Source: Prochlorococcus sp. AG-347-L21 (GTDB lineage: Bacteria > Cyanobacteriota > Cyanobacteriia > PCC-6307 > Cyanobiaceae). From it: a DNA stretch of 64,000 nt. Shown piece by piece: positions 19,354 to 27,188 of this stretch. A program made the translations under genes and the position numbers. The stretch lies in contig QCCQ01000007.1 of the NCBI GenBank assembly GCA_003278875.1, positions 1 to 64,000 of the forward strand, given 5' to 3'. Every line of letters starts with the position of its first letter. The first letter of the stretch is position 1. The notes below the pieces were generated by a model that ran no database searches, was not told where the DNA came from, and saw only the letters and a list, made by a program, of their open reading frames with translations.

Positions 19354-20655
19354 TTAAACTCCAGTATGAAGAGTTTTTCGCCAGAGTATCTTTTTTGGAA
19401 AAATAGACATCTTTATTGTTACCCAAGGGATGACTAAAAACCAATGTGATAAATAAAAAATAGATAAAAATACCATCAAAAAATTACTTTTTTGTAATAC
19501 AGGTACTTCGCTTTTACAAGAAGAACCGTACCAAAAAGCAATTCCAGATAACATGAAAGCTGTAAATGAAATAGGCCAGTAAATTGGTGAATCTAATAAA
19601 GCAATACTGAAAAATAAATCAAAAATAGAAATGATTGGTAGTGCATATTGCAAGATGAAAAAGTAAGTTAAATCAAATTTCTGCAAATAATCAATTTTAT
19701 TAGTAAATAATTGATCACCATAATCAAAAAATCTTTGTAAACCCCCCTCTGCCCATCTTTGCCTTTGCGCTAATAAAGCATTTAAATTCTCAACTGCTTC
19801 CTCCATCACTGGAGGATCCCATAAAATTCCAATCCTAGATTTTGATAATAATAATCTTAAACTCAAATCAAGATCATCGGTAACTGTATCTTCATTAAAA
19901 GAACCACATGCCAATAATGTTTCTTTCTTAATTAATTGGCCGTTTCCCCTTAATTCAGAAACTCCAGCAACTGATAATCTTCCATATTGAAAGATTGCAT
20001 CCATAGCCATCTCCATGGACTGACATGAAGTTAAAAAATTCTTACTTACATTTGTTACTGATTTTCTTAGTTGAACTGCAGACCAATCACCGTCCTCTAC
20101 AAAGTTAAATAATCTTATCAAAGAATCTTGTTTTAATTCAGCATCAGCATCCAAAACTAATAACCATTCACCATGAGTAAACTTCAAAGCATAATTTAAA
20201 GCTCCTGACTTTCCTCCTCCTGCGTTTGGAGAACGACTTACGACTTTTAGCTTTTCATATTGTCTAGATAATCGATCTAAAATTAAAGGCGTCTTATCAG
20301 AACTACCATCATCGATTATGTAGATATTTAATTTATTTGTTGGGTAATCTAAACTAAATAATCTTTTAACTAATCTTGCTATGACATTCTCTTCATCTCT
20401 GGCTGCGACAAGAATATCAAGTACAGGTAACTCTTTATTGCTAATTCTGCGGCCTGTAGTATTTGAATCGTTGTTCCTTTTGAAATTTCTAGAAATAACT
20501 ATTAAACCGTAAAAAACAATCATAAAAGTAAGAGTCAATATAATGTAAAAGAAATTTTCGATAATGTAAGCATGAGGAATATAAGCTACTAAAAAACAAG
20601 CACTAAGAAATATAAACGACTTCAATCTTCGATTTTTATAAAAACCCTTGCTCAT
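19354..20655 (-). CDS. Membrane family-2 glycosyltransferase, processive type
   Basis: Probably transfers sugars from a nucleotide sugar to a growing polysaccharide or lipid at the inner membrane. 433 residues: two N-terminal membrane segments (about 12-30 and 34-55), then a GT-A domain with AARDEENVIARL near 86, IIDDGSSDKTP near 114, the DxD-type LVLDADAELK near 166, TDDLDLSLRL near 258 and the processive-enzyme motif QRQRWAEGG near 292. Three or more hydrophobic segments follow at the C-terminus. The set D, DxD, (E/T)D, QxxRW is that of cellulose/hyaluronan/poly-GlcNAc synthase-like enzymes. The product is unknown; no PilZ domain is seen. A SpoIID-like gene lies 27 bp upstream. Confidence 0.85.
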   Translation of the reverse strand: MSKGFYKNRRLKSFIFLSACFLVAYIPHAYIIENFFYIILTLTFMIVFYGLIVISRNFKRNNDSNTTGRRISNKELPVLDILVAARDEENVIARLVKRLFSLDYPTNKLNIYIIDDGSSDKTPLILDRLSRQYEKLKVVSRSPNAGGGKSGALNYALKFTHGEWLLVLDADAELKQDSLIRLFNFVEDGDWSAVQLRKSVTNVSKNFLTSCQSMEMAMDAIFQYGRLSVAGVSELRGNGQLIKKETLLACGSFNEDTVTDDLDLSLRLLLSKSRIGILWDPPVMEEAVENLNALLAQRQRWAEGGLQRFFDYGDQLFTNKIDYLQKFDLTYFFILQYALPIISIFDLFFSIALLDSPIYWPISFTAFMLSGIAFWYGSSCKSEVPVLQKSNFLMVFLSIFYLSHWFLVIPWVTIKMSIFPKKILWRKTLHTGV

Positions 20656-20682
20656 AAAAGTAAATTTTTAATTACTTATCTT

Positions 20683-22221
20683 TCATTGAGACAATATCTC
20701 AAATTTTTTTAATTTTGCATCTCGATAGTAATGATTCAATATTTGTTCATAAGAAAATCCTAATTTAGCCATTTCAATTGCTCCTGCCTGAGATAAACCT
20801 ACACCATGACCGAAGCCTCCTCCTCTCAAAAGCCATAAATCATCATTTAATTTATTAATAGTAAACAAATTACTAGGTATAAAATTTAATACTCGTCGAA
20901 TATCATCTTTAACAAGCACAATAGATTTATTGCCTTTTTCCGTTTGTATTTCCAATTTTGTCACTCTGCCACTAGACCCACGTTCAATAGAATTTAAATC
21001 TAAAACATCATCATTATTATTTATAAGTTTGTTTTTAATTAACTTTTCTTTAATTTCAAGACTAGAAATTTTCTTATTCCATCGGAAAAGAGAATGATTA
21101 CTCCCATAAAACTGTTCTTTATCAAAATCTAAAAAATTATTTAAATCAGTTTCATTTGTAATTGGAAGTTTAAAAATTTTATTTAATGAATTAGAACCAT
21201 CGATTATTGAATTGAAATAAGAATAATCTTGAATTTTCCAAGACTCGCCTGCAGTAGCAGATACTCCACCATTAGAACCATGGTAAAAAGCATTTATTGG
21301 TTGATTTCCATAAGTGAGAATTAAATTTGAAGTTGCATCTATAGCTTTTTGTACGTTTTTATTTGAAATTTTAGTAGGCTTATAAACTTGACATTGAGTG
21401 CTTATACATAAATGATATTTATCCATATTAAATCTATCAGAATTAAATATTCCCCAAGTTCTTGCAATAACTGCTTGGGCTTTGAGTGCTTCTAAAGGAG
21501 AATTCGGTCCAATTTCATATGGCAAAACACCTGCCAAATAGTCGTCAAATTCAATTTTTTGAACTAATGTCCAAGTTCCATATGAATCTTTTGTTAAATA
21601 AAAATTTTTACCAAAATTGACACCATTTATTTTTATTTCCTCTTGAGAATAAATATATATAGGTCCTTCGAGTTTGATAACACTGTATTCATTTCTAAGA
21701 ACAGGAGTAATTTGAAAATTTTTTATTTTTCTGGAAATCTTATTTTTTAATTCAAACTCTGGCAGATCATCTTCAAATGGAATCCATACTTCCCAATTTT
21801 TAGGGTAAGCAACAGTCGTCTCAAATCCTTTATCTTTAAGTTTTTCTGCTTGTTTTTTTGCTGATTCATAGCTAGCAAAAGGTCCAAAAACAATTCTTTC
21901 AATTGTTTTTGGATTTTTGATTGGTATATCTACCCAGCTAATTTTAATCTGTTTTGATTTATGTTTAATACCGTTGGACGATATCAGATTTAAAAAACCT
22001 TTATCGGTGATAAATTTGATATTCTTTTTTTTTGAAAAACTGTCATTCTCCCCGCCTAAATATTGCTTTAAACCAATTAAAATTTTTCCTTTTTTAATTA
22101 CATTGTTGAGTTCAACCTTTTGCAATTCTTCTCCTTTTACATTTAAAGTAAATTTAATGTTTATTAATAAAAGAGAAATACATCCTAAAAATATGTTTAA
22201 AAAGGCAAATTTAAGTTTCAT
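20683..22221 (-). CDS. SpoIID/LytB-domain protein with N-terminal signal anchor and SPOR-like region
   Basis: Likely an exported cell-wall-acting protein. 512 residues. It begins with a lysine then a hydrophobic stretch (about 4-26) consistent with a signal peptide or anchor. Residues about 100-160 resemble a SPOR-type peptidoglycan-binding repeat (FGPFASYESAKKQAEKLKDK). The SpoIID domain spans about 190-500, with GVLPYEIGPNSPLEALKAQA near 235, an AFYHGSNGGVSA stretch near 310 and the C-terminal GHGVGLSQAGA near 475. In Bacillus, SpoIID trims denuded glycan chains; cyanobacterial homologues such as this have no sporulation role and their function is inferred. Pairing with a glycosyltransferase suggests envelope work. 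Confidence 0.85.
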   Translation of the reverse strand: MKLKFAFLNIFLGCISLLLINIKFTLNVKGEELQKVELNNVIKKGKILIGLKQYLGGENDSFSKKKNIKFITDKGFLNLISSNGIKHKSKQIKISWVDIPIKNPKTIERIVFGPFASYESAKKQAEKLKDKGFETTVAYPKNWEVWIPFEDDLPEFELKNKISRKIKNFQITPVLRNEYSVIKLEGPIYIYSQEEIKINGVNFGKNFYLTKDSYGTWTLVQKIEFDDYLAGVLPYEIGPNSPLEALKAQAVIARTWGIFNSDRFNMDKYHLCISTQCQVYKPTKISNKNVQKAIDATSNLILTYGNQPINAFYHGSNGGVSATAGESWKIQDYSYFNSIIDGSNSLNKIFKLPITNETDLNNFLDFDKEQFYGSNHSLFRWNKKISSLEIKEKLIKNKLINNNDDVLDLNSIERGSSGRVTKLEIQTEKGNKSIVLVKDDIRRVLNFIPSNLFTINKLNDDLWLLRGGGFGHGVGLSQAGAIEMAKLGFSYEQILNHYYRDAKLKKFEILSQ

Positions 22222-22312
22222 AGGTTAGAACTTTCCTTATCAATTAAAAACTTTAATTTGCACCAATGCGTATAAAGGTTTAGATTACTCTAATTAAACA
22301 TATTTGACTTAA

Positions 22313-22510
22313 ATGTCTAAACTAAAAACTCGTAAATCAGCTGCCAAAAGATTTAAAGCTACTGCGACGGGTAAATTCATGAGAAGAAGAGCTTTCCATA
22401 ATCATTTGCTTGATCATAAAAGCTCTAAATTAAAAAGACATCTATCAACAAAAGCCGTAGTTGATGAAAGAGATGCTGATAATGTAAAATTGATGATTCC
22501 ATACGCATAA
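22313..22510 (+). CDS. rpmI: 50S ribosomal protein L35
   Basis: Small basic protein of the large subunit. 65 residues with the diagnostic [17 protein letters not shown] start and the [10 protein letters not shown] region. It forms a pair with rplT 28 bp downstream, the standard bacterial order; infC, which often precedes it, is not adjacent here. It is divergent from the SpoIID-like gene. Confidence 0.98.
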   Translation: MSKLKTRKSAAKRFKATATGKFMRRRAFHNHLLDHKSSKLKRHLSTKAVVDERDADNVKLMIPYA

Positions 22511-22538
22511 ATCTTTAACCAATTTTTATTAAATATTC

Positions 22539-22886
22539 ATGGCACGTGTAAAAAGAGGCAACATAGCCAGAAAAAGAAGAAACAAAATCTTAAATCTTGC
22601 TAAAGGTTTTAGAGGAGGCAACAAAAATCTTTTCAGAACCGCAAATCAAAGAGTGATGAAAGCCCTATGTAATGCTTATAGGGATAGAAGAAGAAGAAAA
22701 AGAGATTTTAGAAGACTTTGGATTTCTAGAATTAACGCATCTGCCAGAATAAATGGAACAAACTATAGCAAGTTGATAAATGGCATGAAAAATTCAGAAA
22801 TTATCATTAATAGAAAAATGCTTGCTCAATTAGCCTTGAACGATCCTAAGTGTTTTGAAAAAATTGTTTCTTCCGTTAGTAAGTAA
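22539..22886 (+). CDS. rplT: 50S ribosomal protein L20
   Basis: Assembly protein of the large subunit that binds 23S rRNA. 115 residues, beginning [18 protein letters not shown] and continuing through the conserved [13 protein letters not shown] and [16 protein letters not shown] segments. In other bacteria L20 also represses its own operon by binding mRNA; whether it does so here cannot be seen. Confidence 0.98.
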   Translation: MARVKRGNIARKRRNKILNLAKGFRGGNKNLFRTANQRVMKALCNAYRDRRRRKRDFRRLWISRINASARINGTNYSKLINGMKNSEIIINRKMLAQLALNDPKCFEKIVSSVSK

Positions 22887-22923
22887 AAAAAAAGAATATA
22901 ATTTAGAAAAGTAAATATAAATA

Positions 22924-23481
22924 ATGGAAATATCTTCCTTTCAATCTTATTTAATAATTCTTTTTGTTGTATTAATAATAATTTCTATTTTTGTTTTCAG
23001 ACAGTTTCTAAAAACAAGGAGTGAAGAATTAAATTTAGTGAAATTCGAGCAGAAAGGATTAGATTCTCTCACTCAAGCCACAGAATTATATGAATTTGGG
23101 TCAATTCAGATAAAAAAAAGATTATATTCTGAAGCAACTAAAACTTTTTTAAAAGCAATTGAAAATTATGAAAGTGAACCTGATGAAGCCAAAGCGATAA
23201 TAAATAATGCTTTAGGATTCTCTTATGCTGCTCAAAATGAATTTAAGAAAGCAATTAAATACTACAACTCGGCAATAAAATCACTCCCAGAATATCCTAT
23301 AGCTCTAAATAACCTCGCATCAGCACAACAGCGTTTACTTGAGTACGACTTGGCATATGCAACTTATCAAAAGGTTTTGGTAATAGATCCAAAAAACAAA
23401 ACAGCAATTAAAAAAAGTAAGGAGTTAGAAAAAAGAAACAATTACGAACCTTATAAAGGTATTAAAGATAAGGGATTCTAA
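22924..23481 (+). CDS. Membrane-anchored TPR-repeat protein
   Basis: 185 residues. One N-terminal membrane segment (about 8-27, [19 protein letters not shown]) is followed by three tetratricopeptide repeats at about 60-165, with typical pairs such as [19 protein letters not shown] and [19 protein letters not shown] domains bind partner proteins, so a membrane-tethered scaffold facing the cytoplasm is likely. It lies 37 bp after rplT and 2 bp before thiG, so it is probably cotranscribed with both. Similar TPR proteins in picocyanobacteria are linked to photosystem assembly, but nothing in this sequence shows that. Confidence 0.85.
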   Translation: MEISSFQSYLIILFVVLIIISIFVFRQFLKTRSEELNLVKFEQKGLDSLTQATELYEFGSIQIKKRLYSEATKTFLKAIENYESEPDEAKAIINNALGFSYAAQNEFKKAIKYYNSAIKSLPEYPIALNNLASAQQRLLEYDLAYATYQKVLVIDPKNKTAIKKSKELEKRNNYEPYKGIKDKGF

Positions 23482-23483
23482 AT

Positions 23484-24278
23484 ATGGAAAATTATTCTTC
23501 TTTACTAATTGGAGGAAAAAAATTTTCCAGTAGATTAATGGTGGGTACTGGCAAATACAAATCTACTCAAGATATGGTAGAAAGTTTGTCAAATTCTGAA
23601 ACGGAAATTATAACTGTCGCCGTTAGAAGAATTAAAAATAATCAAACTGGGGAAAATTTGCTCGAAAAGATCAACTGGAAAAAATACTGGATGCTTCCTA
23701 ATACAGCTGGATGTGTTAATTCCGATGAGGCAGTGAGAATAGCAATTTTGGGTAGAGAACTTGCAAAATTGTCTGGTCAAGAAGAAAATAATTTTGTGAA
23801 GTTGGAAGTTATTCCTGACAAAAAGTATTTGCTTCCGGATCCAATAGAAACCGTTAAAGCAGCCGAAATTTTAATAAAAAAGGGTTTTGCTGTACTTCCC
23901 TATATCAATGCAGATCCTATTCTGGCAAAAAGACTAGAAGAAATAGGTTGTGTAACTGTAATGCCATTGGGCTCGCCTATAGGCTCCGGACAAGGTTTAT
24001 TAAACCTATCAAATATAGGGATAATTATTGAGAATGCCAAAGTGCCAGTAATAATTGACGCAGGAATTGGGGTACCTAGTGAAGCTTCTCAAGCTATGGA
24101 AATTGGAGCTGATGGTGTCCTAATAAATAGTGCAATAGCACAAGCTGAAAATCCTCCTCTAATGGCTCAAGCGATAAATTATGGTGTGAAAGCTGGTAGG
24201 CAAGCTTTTCTGGCAGGAAGAATTAAAAAACAAGACTTTGCAATAGCAAGTTCACCAGAAAAAAACATATCTATCTAA
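23484..24278 (+). CDS. thiG: Thiazole synthase ThiG
   Basis: Forms the thiazole phosphate of thiamin from deoxyxylulose phosphate, dehydroglycine and ThiS thiocarboxylate. 264 residues, a TIM barrel. Conserved stretches are [12 protein letters not shown] near 16, TVAVRRIK near 45 and LPNTAGC near 71. The KLEVIPD segment near 110 carries the conserved lysine thought to bind the substrate as a Schiff base. [12 protein letters not shown] is near 163 and [20 protein letters not shown] near 190. It begins 2 bp after the TPR gene. Confidence 0.96.
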   Translation: MENYSSLLIGGKKFSSRLMVGTGKYKSTQDMVESLSNSETEIITVAVRRIKNNQTGENLLEKINWKKYWMLPNTAGCVNSDEAVRIAILGRELAKLSGQEENNFVKLEVIPDKKYLLPDPIETVKAAEILIKKGFAVLPYINADPILAKRLEEIGCVTVMPLGSPIGSGQGLLNLSNIGIIIENAKVPVIIDAGIGVPSEASQAMEIGADGVLINSAIAQAENPPLMAQAINYGVKAGRQAFLAGRIKKQDFAIASSPEKNISI

Positions 24279-24432
24279 TTCTCTTCATTCAGCAAAGTTA
24301 AAAAGAGAAAAAAAACTTATTATTTTATTTATCGAATTAAGAAAGAAGATTTGAAACTATTTACAATGTTTTTTCGCAAATTGGAAGCACACTGTAGTAA
24401 TTTAATAAATATATTATGAATCTATTAATTCT

Positions 24433-24436
24433 GGAG
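24433..24436 (+). promoter_or_regulatory. Ribosome binding site supporting the sqdB GTG start
   Basis: GGAG lies six bases before the GTG at 24443, and a nucleotide-binding motif begins at residue 5 from that GTG. This supports the GTG over any downstream ATG. Confidence 0.6.
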
Positions 24437-24442
24437 TTCTGA

Positions 24443-25636
24443 GTGAAAGTTATTGTTCTAGGTGGAGATGGTTTTTGCGGTTGGCCTTGTGCGGTGAATT
24501 TAGCAGAGCAAAATCATGATGTGATTATTGTCGACAATTTAAGTCGTAGAAAAATTGATATTGATCTAGAGGTGGAATCTTTAACTCCAATTGCTTCGAT
24601 AACAGAACGACTTTCTGCATGGGAAGAAATTGGAGGTAAGCCTATGAGATTTCTTAACATGGATATCTCTAAACAATATCAAAAATTACTCAATTTGCTA
24701 ATTGATGAAAAGCCAGATTCTGTGATCCATTTTGCAGAACAAAGAGCAGCGCCTTACTCTATGAAATCTAGTTTTACCAAAAGATATACAGTTGATAATA
24801 ATGTTAATGGCACACACAACCTTCTTGCTGCAATAGTAGAGAGTAATTTAGATATTCATGTTGTACATTTAGGAACAATGGGAGTTTACGGGTATGGATC
24901 ACATAGAGGTGCAACAATTCCAGAAGGCTATCTAAAAGTTGAAGTTCCTCAACCAGATGGAAGCCGCTTTGAAGAAGAAATATTACACCCCGCAAGTCCA
25001 GGAAGTGTTTACCATATGACTAAAACTTTAGATCAATTATTATTTCTTTACTACAACAAAAACGATCTTGTAAGGATTACTGATCTACACCAAGGGATCG
25101 TTTGGGGAACAAATACAGACGCAACTTTAAAAGATCCTAGATTAACAAACCGATTTGACTACGACGGAGATTATGGAACTGTTCTAAACAGATTTCTAAT
25201 GCAAGCTGCAATTGGATATCCATTAAGTGTTCATGGGACAGGAGGGCAAACAAGAGCCTTTATACACATAAAAGACTCTGTAAAATGTGTTCAACTTGCT
25301 CTTGAAAATCCTCCAAAATCTGGAGAGAGAGTTAAAATCTTTAATCAAATGACTGAAAGTCATCAAGTTGGAGAACTAGCTAAAAAAGTTGCGTCTCTAA
25401 CAGGTGCTGATATCAATTATTTACCAAATCCAAGAAATGAAGCAGTCGAAAATGATCTAATTGTTGATAATAAATGCTTTATAGAATTAGGTTTAAACCC
25501 AACGACTCTTGATAATGGTTTATTAGAAGAAGTTGTTGAAGTTGCTAAAAAATACTCCAATAGATGCGATCTTAAGCGCATACCTTGTGTTTCATCCTGG
25601 ACTAAAAAACAAGCTGAGGCAATAAAGACTAATTAA
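24443..25636 (+). CDS. sqdB: UDP-sulfoquinovose synthase
   Basis: Converts UDP-glucose and sulfite to UDP-sulfoquinovose, the head-group donor for the sulfolipid SQDG. SQDG is a major thylakoid lipid that lets Prochlorococcus save phosphorus. 397 residues, short-chain dehydrogenase/epimerase fold: NAD motif GGDGFCGWPCAVNLA near 8-22, HFAEQRAAPYSM near 97, the catalytic threonine region HLGTMGVYGYG near 142, and the YxxxK pair in VYHMTKTLDQLL near 188. The start is GTG. The 164-bp gap upstream is the likely promoter region; sqdX follows 27 bp downstream. Confidence 0.96.
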   Translation: MKVIVLGGDGFCGWPCAVNLAEQNHDVIIVDNLSRRKIDIDLEVESLTPIASITERLSAWEEIGGKPMRFLNMDISKQYQKLLNLLIDEKPDSVIHFAEQRAAPYSMKSSFTKRYTVDNNVNGTHNLLAAIVESNLDIHVVHLGTMGVYGYGSHRGATIPEGYLKVEVPQPDGSRFEEEILHPASPGSVYHMTKTLDQLLFLYYNKNDLVRITDLHQGIVWGTNTDATLKDPRLTNRFDYDGDYGTVLNRFLMQAAIGYPLSVHGTGGQTRAFIHIKDSVKCVQLALENPPKSGERVKIFNQMTESHQVGELAKKVASLTGADINYLPNPRNEAVENDLIVDNKCFIELGLNPTTLDNGLLEEVVEVAKKYSNRCDLKRIPCVSSWTKKQAEAIKTN

Positions 25637-25663
25637 AATTTTTGAAATAATTACTTAAAGAAA

Positions 25664-26797
25664 GTGAAAATTGCATTGTTTACTGAAACTTTTTTACCTA
25701 AAGTTGACGGCATAGTCACAAGACTGACTAAAACGATTGAATTTTTAATAAAAAATGGTGATGAAGTTATAATTTTTTGTCCAGAAGGGTGTCCAGCATC
25801 ATATATGGGAGCAACTGTAGTTGGAGTTGCTGCAATGCCATTACCCTTATACCCAGAGTTGAAGCTTGGTTTACCAGGTCCTGCAGTTTCAGATAAGTTA
25901 GAAAAATTTAACCCAGATTTGATACATGTTGTAAATCCAGCTGTACTTGGCTTAGGTGGCATATGGTTGGCGAAAACTAATAATATTCCTTTAATTGCTA
26001 GTTACCATACTCATCTTCCGAAATATCTGGAGCATTACGGTATGGGTATGTTAGAGCCGCTTTTATGGGAATTACTAAAGGCAGCTCATAATCAAGCCTT
26101 GTTGAATTTATGTACTTCCACCGCTATGGTCAATGAATTAAAAGATAAAGGTATTCAAAGGACTGCTCTTTGGCAAAGAGGAGTAGATACTTACAGTTTC
26201 AGACCAGATTTGAGAAGTGAGAAAATGAGAGAAAAATTATTTGGAAAATATAAAGACGCCAATTATTTATTGATTTATGTAGGAAGATTATCAGCGGAAA
26301 AACAAATTGAGCGAATTAAACCAGTCTTAGAAAGTATCCCTAATGCTTGCCTAGCACTTGTAGGTGATGGACCATATAGAAACCAGCTTGAAAAAATCTT
26401 CGAAAATACTAAGACTAATTTCATAGGATATTTATCTGGCGATGAACTTGCAAGCGCCTATGCCTCTGGAGATATATTTTTATTTCCATCTAGTACAGAA
26501 ACACTTGGATTAGTTTTACTAGAAGCAATGGCAGCAGGATGTCCAGTTATTGGAGCCAACAAGGGGGGAATTCCAGATATTATTAGCGATGGGATTAATG
26601 GTTGTTTATATGATCCTGATGAAAAAGATAATGGGGAACAGAGTTTGATTGAAGCAACAAAAAAAATTCTAGAGAATGAAAATAAAAGAGAAGTTATGAG
26701 GAAAGAGGCACGAAACGAAGCAGAAAAATGGGATTGGAATCAAGCAACGTTACAACTACAAAATTATTATGCAAATACTCTTAAAGAGATAGATTAG
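25664..26797 (+). CDS. sqdX: Sulfolipid synthase, SQDG glycosyltransferase (GT4)
   Basis: Transfers sulfoquinovose from UDP-sulfoquinovose to diacylglycerol, completing SQDG at the membrane. 377 residues from a GTG at 25664. GT-B fold: N-terminal FTETFLPKVDGIVTRLTKTI near 4, the SYHTHLPKYLEHYG stretch near 112, LIYVGRLSAEKQIERI near 206, and the donor-binding EX7E region (PSSTETLGLVLLEAMAAG) near 285. The arrangement directly after sqdB makes the pairing certain by context. Confidence 0.95.
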   Translation: MKIALFTETFLPKVDGIVTRLTKTIEFLIKNGDEVIIFCPEGCPASYMGATVVGVAAMPLPLYPELKLGLPGPAVSDKLEKFNPDLIHVVNPAVLGLGGIWLAKTNNIPLIASYHTHLPKYLEHYGMGMLEPLLWELLKAAHNQALLNLCTSTAMVNELKDKGIQRTALWQRGVDTYSFRPDLRSEKMREKLFGKYKDANYLLIYVGRLSAEKQIERIKPVLESIPNACLALVGDGPYRNQLEKIFENTKTNFIGYLSGDELASAYASGDIFLFPSSTETLGLVLLEAMAAGCPVIGANKGGIPDIISDGINGCLYDPDEKDNGEQSLIEATKKILENENKREVMRKEARNEAEKWDWNQATLQLQNYYANTLKEID

Positions 26798-26809
26798 AGT
26801 TAATTTTAA

Positions 26810-27058
26810 TTATGCTACATGTGGAGGAGTGGGATTATTATATGAACTTAAAGGAAGTATTAAAGTAGCGATATTTTGATTCTTTTCAGGCCTTTTTTTC
26901 TTTGAAAATTTTTTACCAAAGGGTACTCTTATAACATTAGTTCCCTCAATGTAACAGATGTTTGATTTATCTCCTGAGAAATTATTGACAAAGTTTGGTA
27001 AATCTACGTTTTTAACTGGCAGGTGCTTGACATTACCAGATTTAAAATCTTTAGACAT
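26810..27058 (-). CDS. Hypothetical protein, 82 residues
   Basis: Not recognised. The frame can be extended to a TTG at 27091, but the ATG at 27058 (MSKDFKSGN) is the better start. The product is a small soluble protein with a basic centre (FGKKFSKKKRPEKNQ), a hydrophobic strand (IATLILPLSS) near the end and a proline-rich C-terminus. No cysteine pairs, signal peptide or membrane segment are seen. It is convergent with sqdX (12 bp apart) and lies downstream of gcvP on the same strand with a 129-bp gap. Strand and AT-rich codon use match its neighbours. It may be a lineage-specific small protein. Confidence 0.6.
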   Translation of the reverse strand: MSKDFKSGNVKHLPVKNVDLPNFVNNFSGDKSNICYIEGTNVIRVPFGKKFSKKKRPEKNQNIATLILPLSSYNNPTPPHVA

Positions 27059-27172
27059 AGCTTCAAATACCCCAAAAAATTTGATGCTCAAATATTTTAA
27101 TAAAAAAATTTAAAAAAATTCTATAAGAAAATATTAAATTTTTATTCTCACTGATAATAACTAAGTAATTAT

Positions 27173-27188
27173 AAGGACGCTAGTCCTT
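27173..27188 (-). terminator. Small hairpin at the end of gcvP, possible weak terminator
   Basis: AAGGAC and GTCCTT pair around a GCTA loop, overlapping the gcvP stop. On the transcribed strand the sequence after it is AT-rich but lacks a clean U run, so termination is uncertain. Confidence 0.3.
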
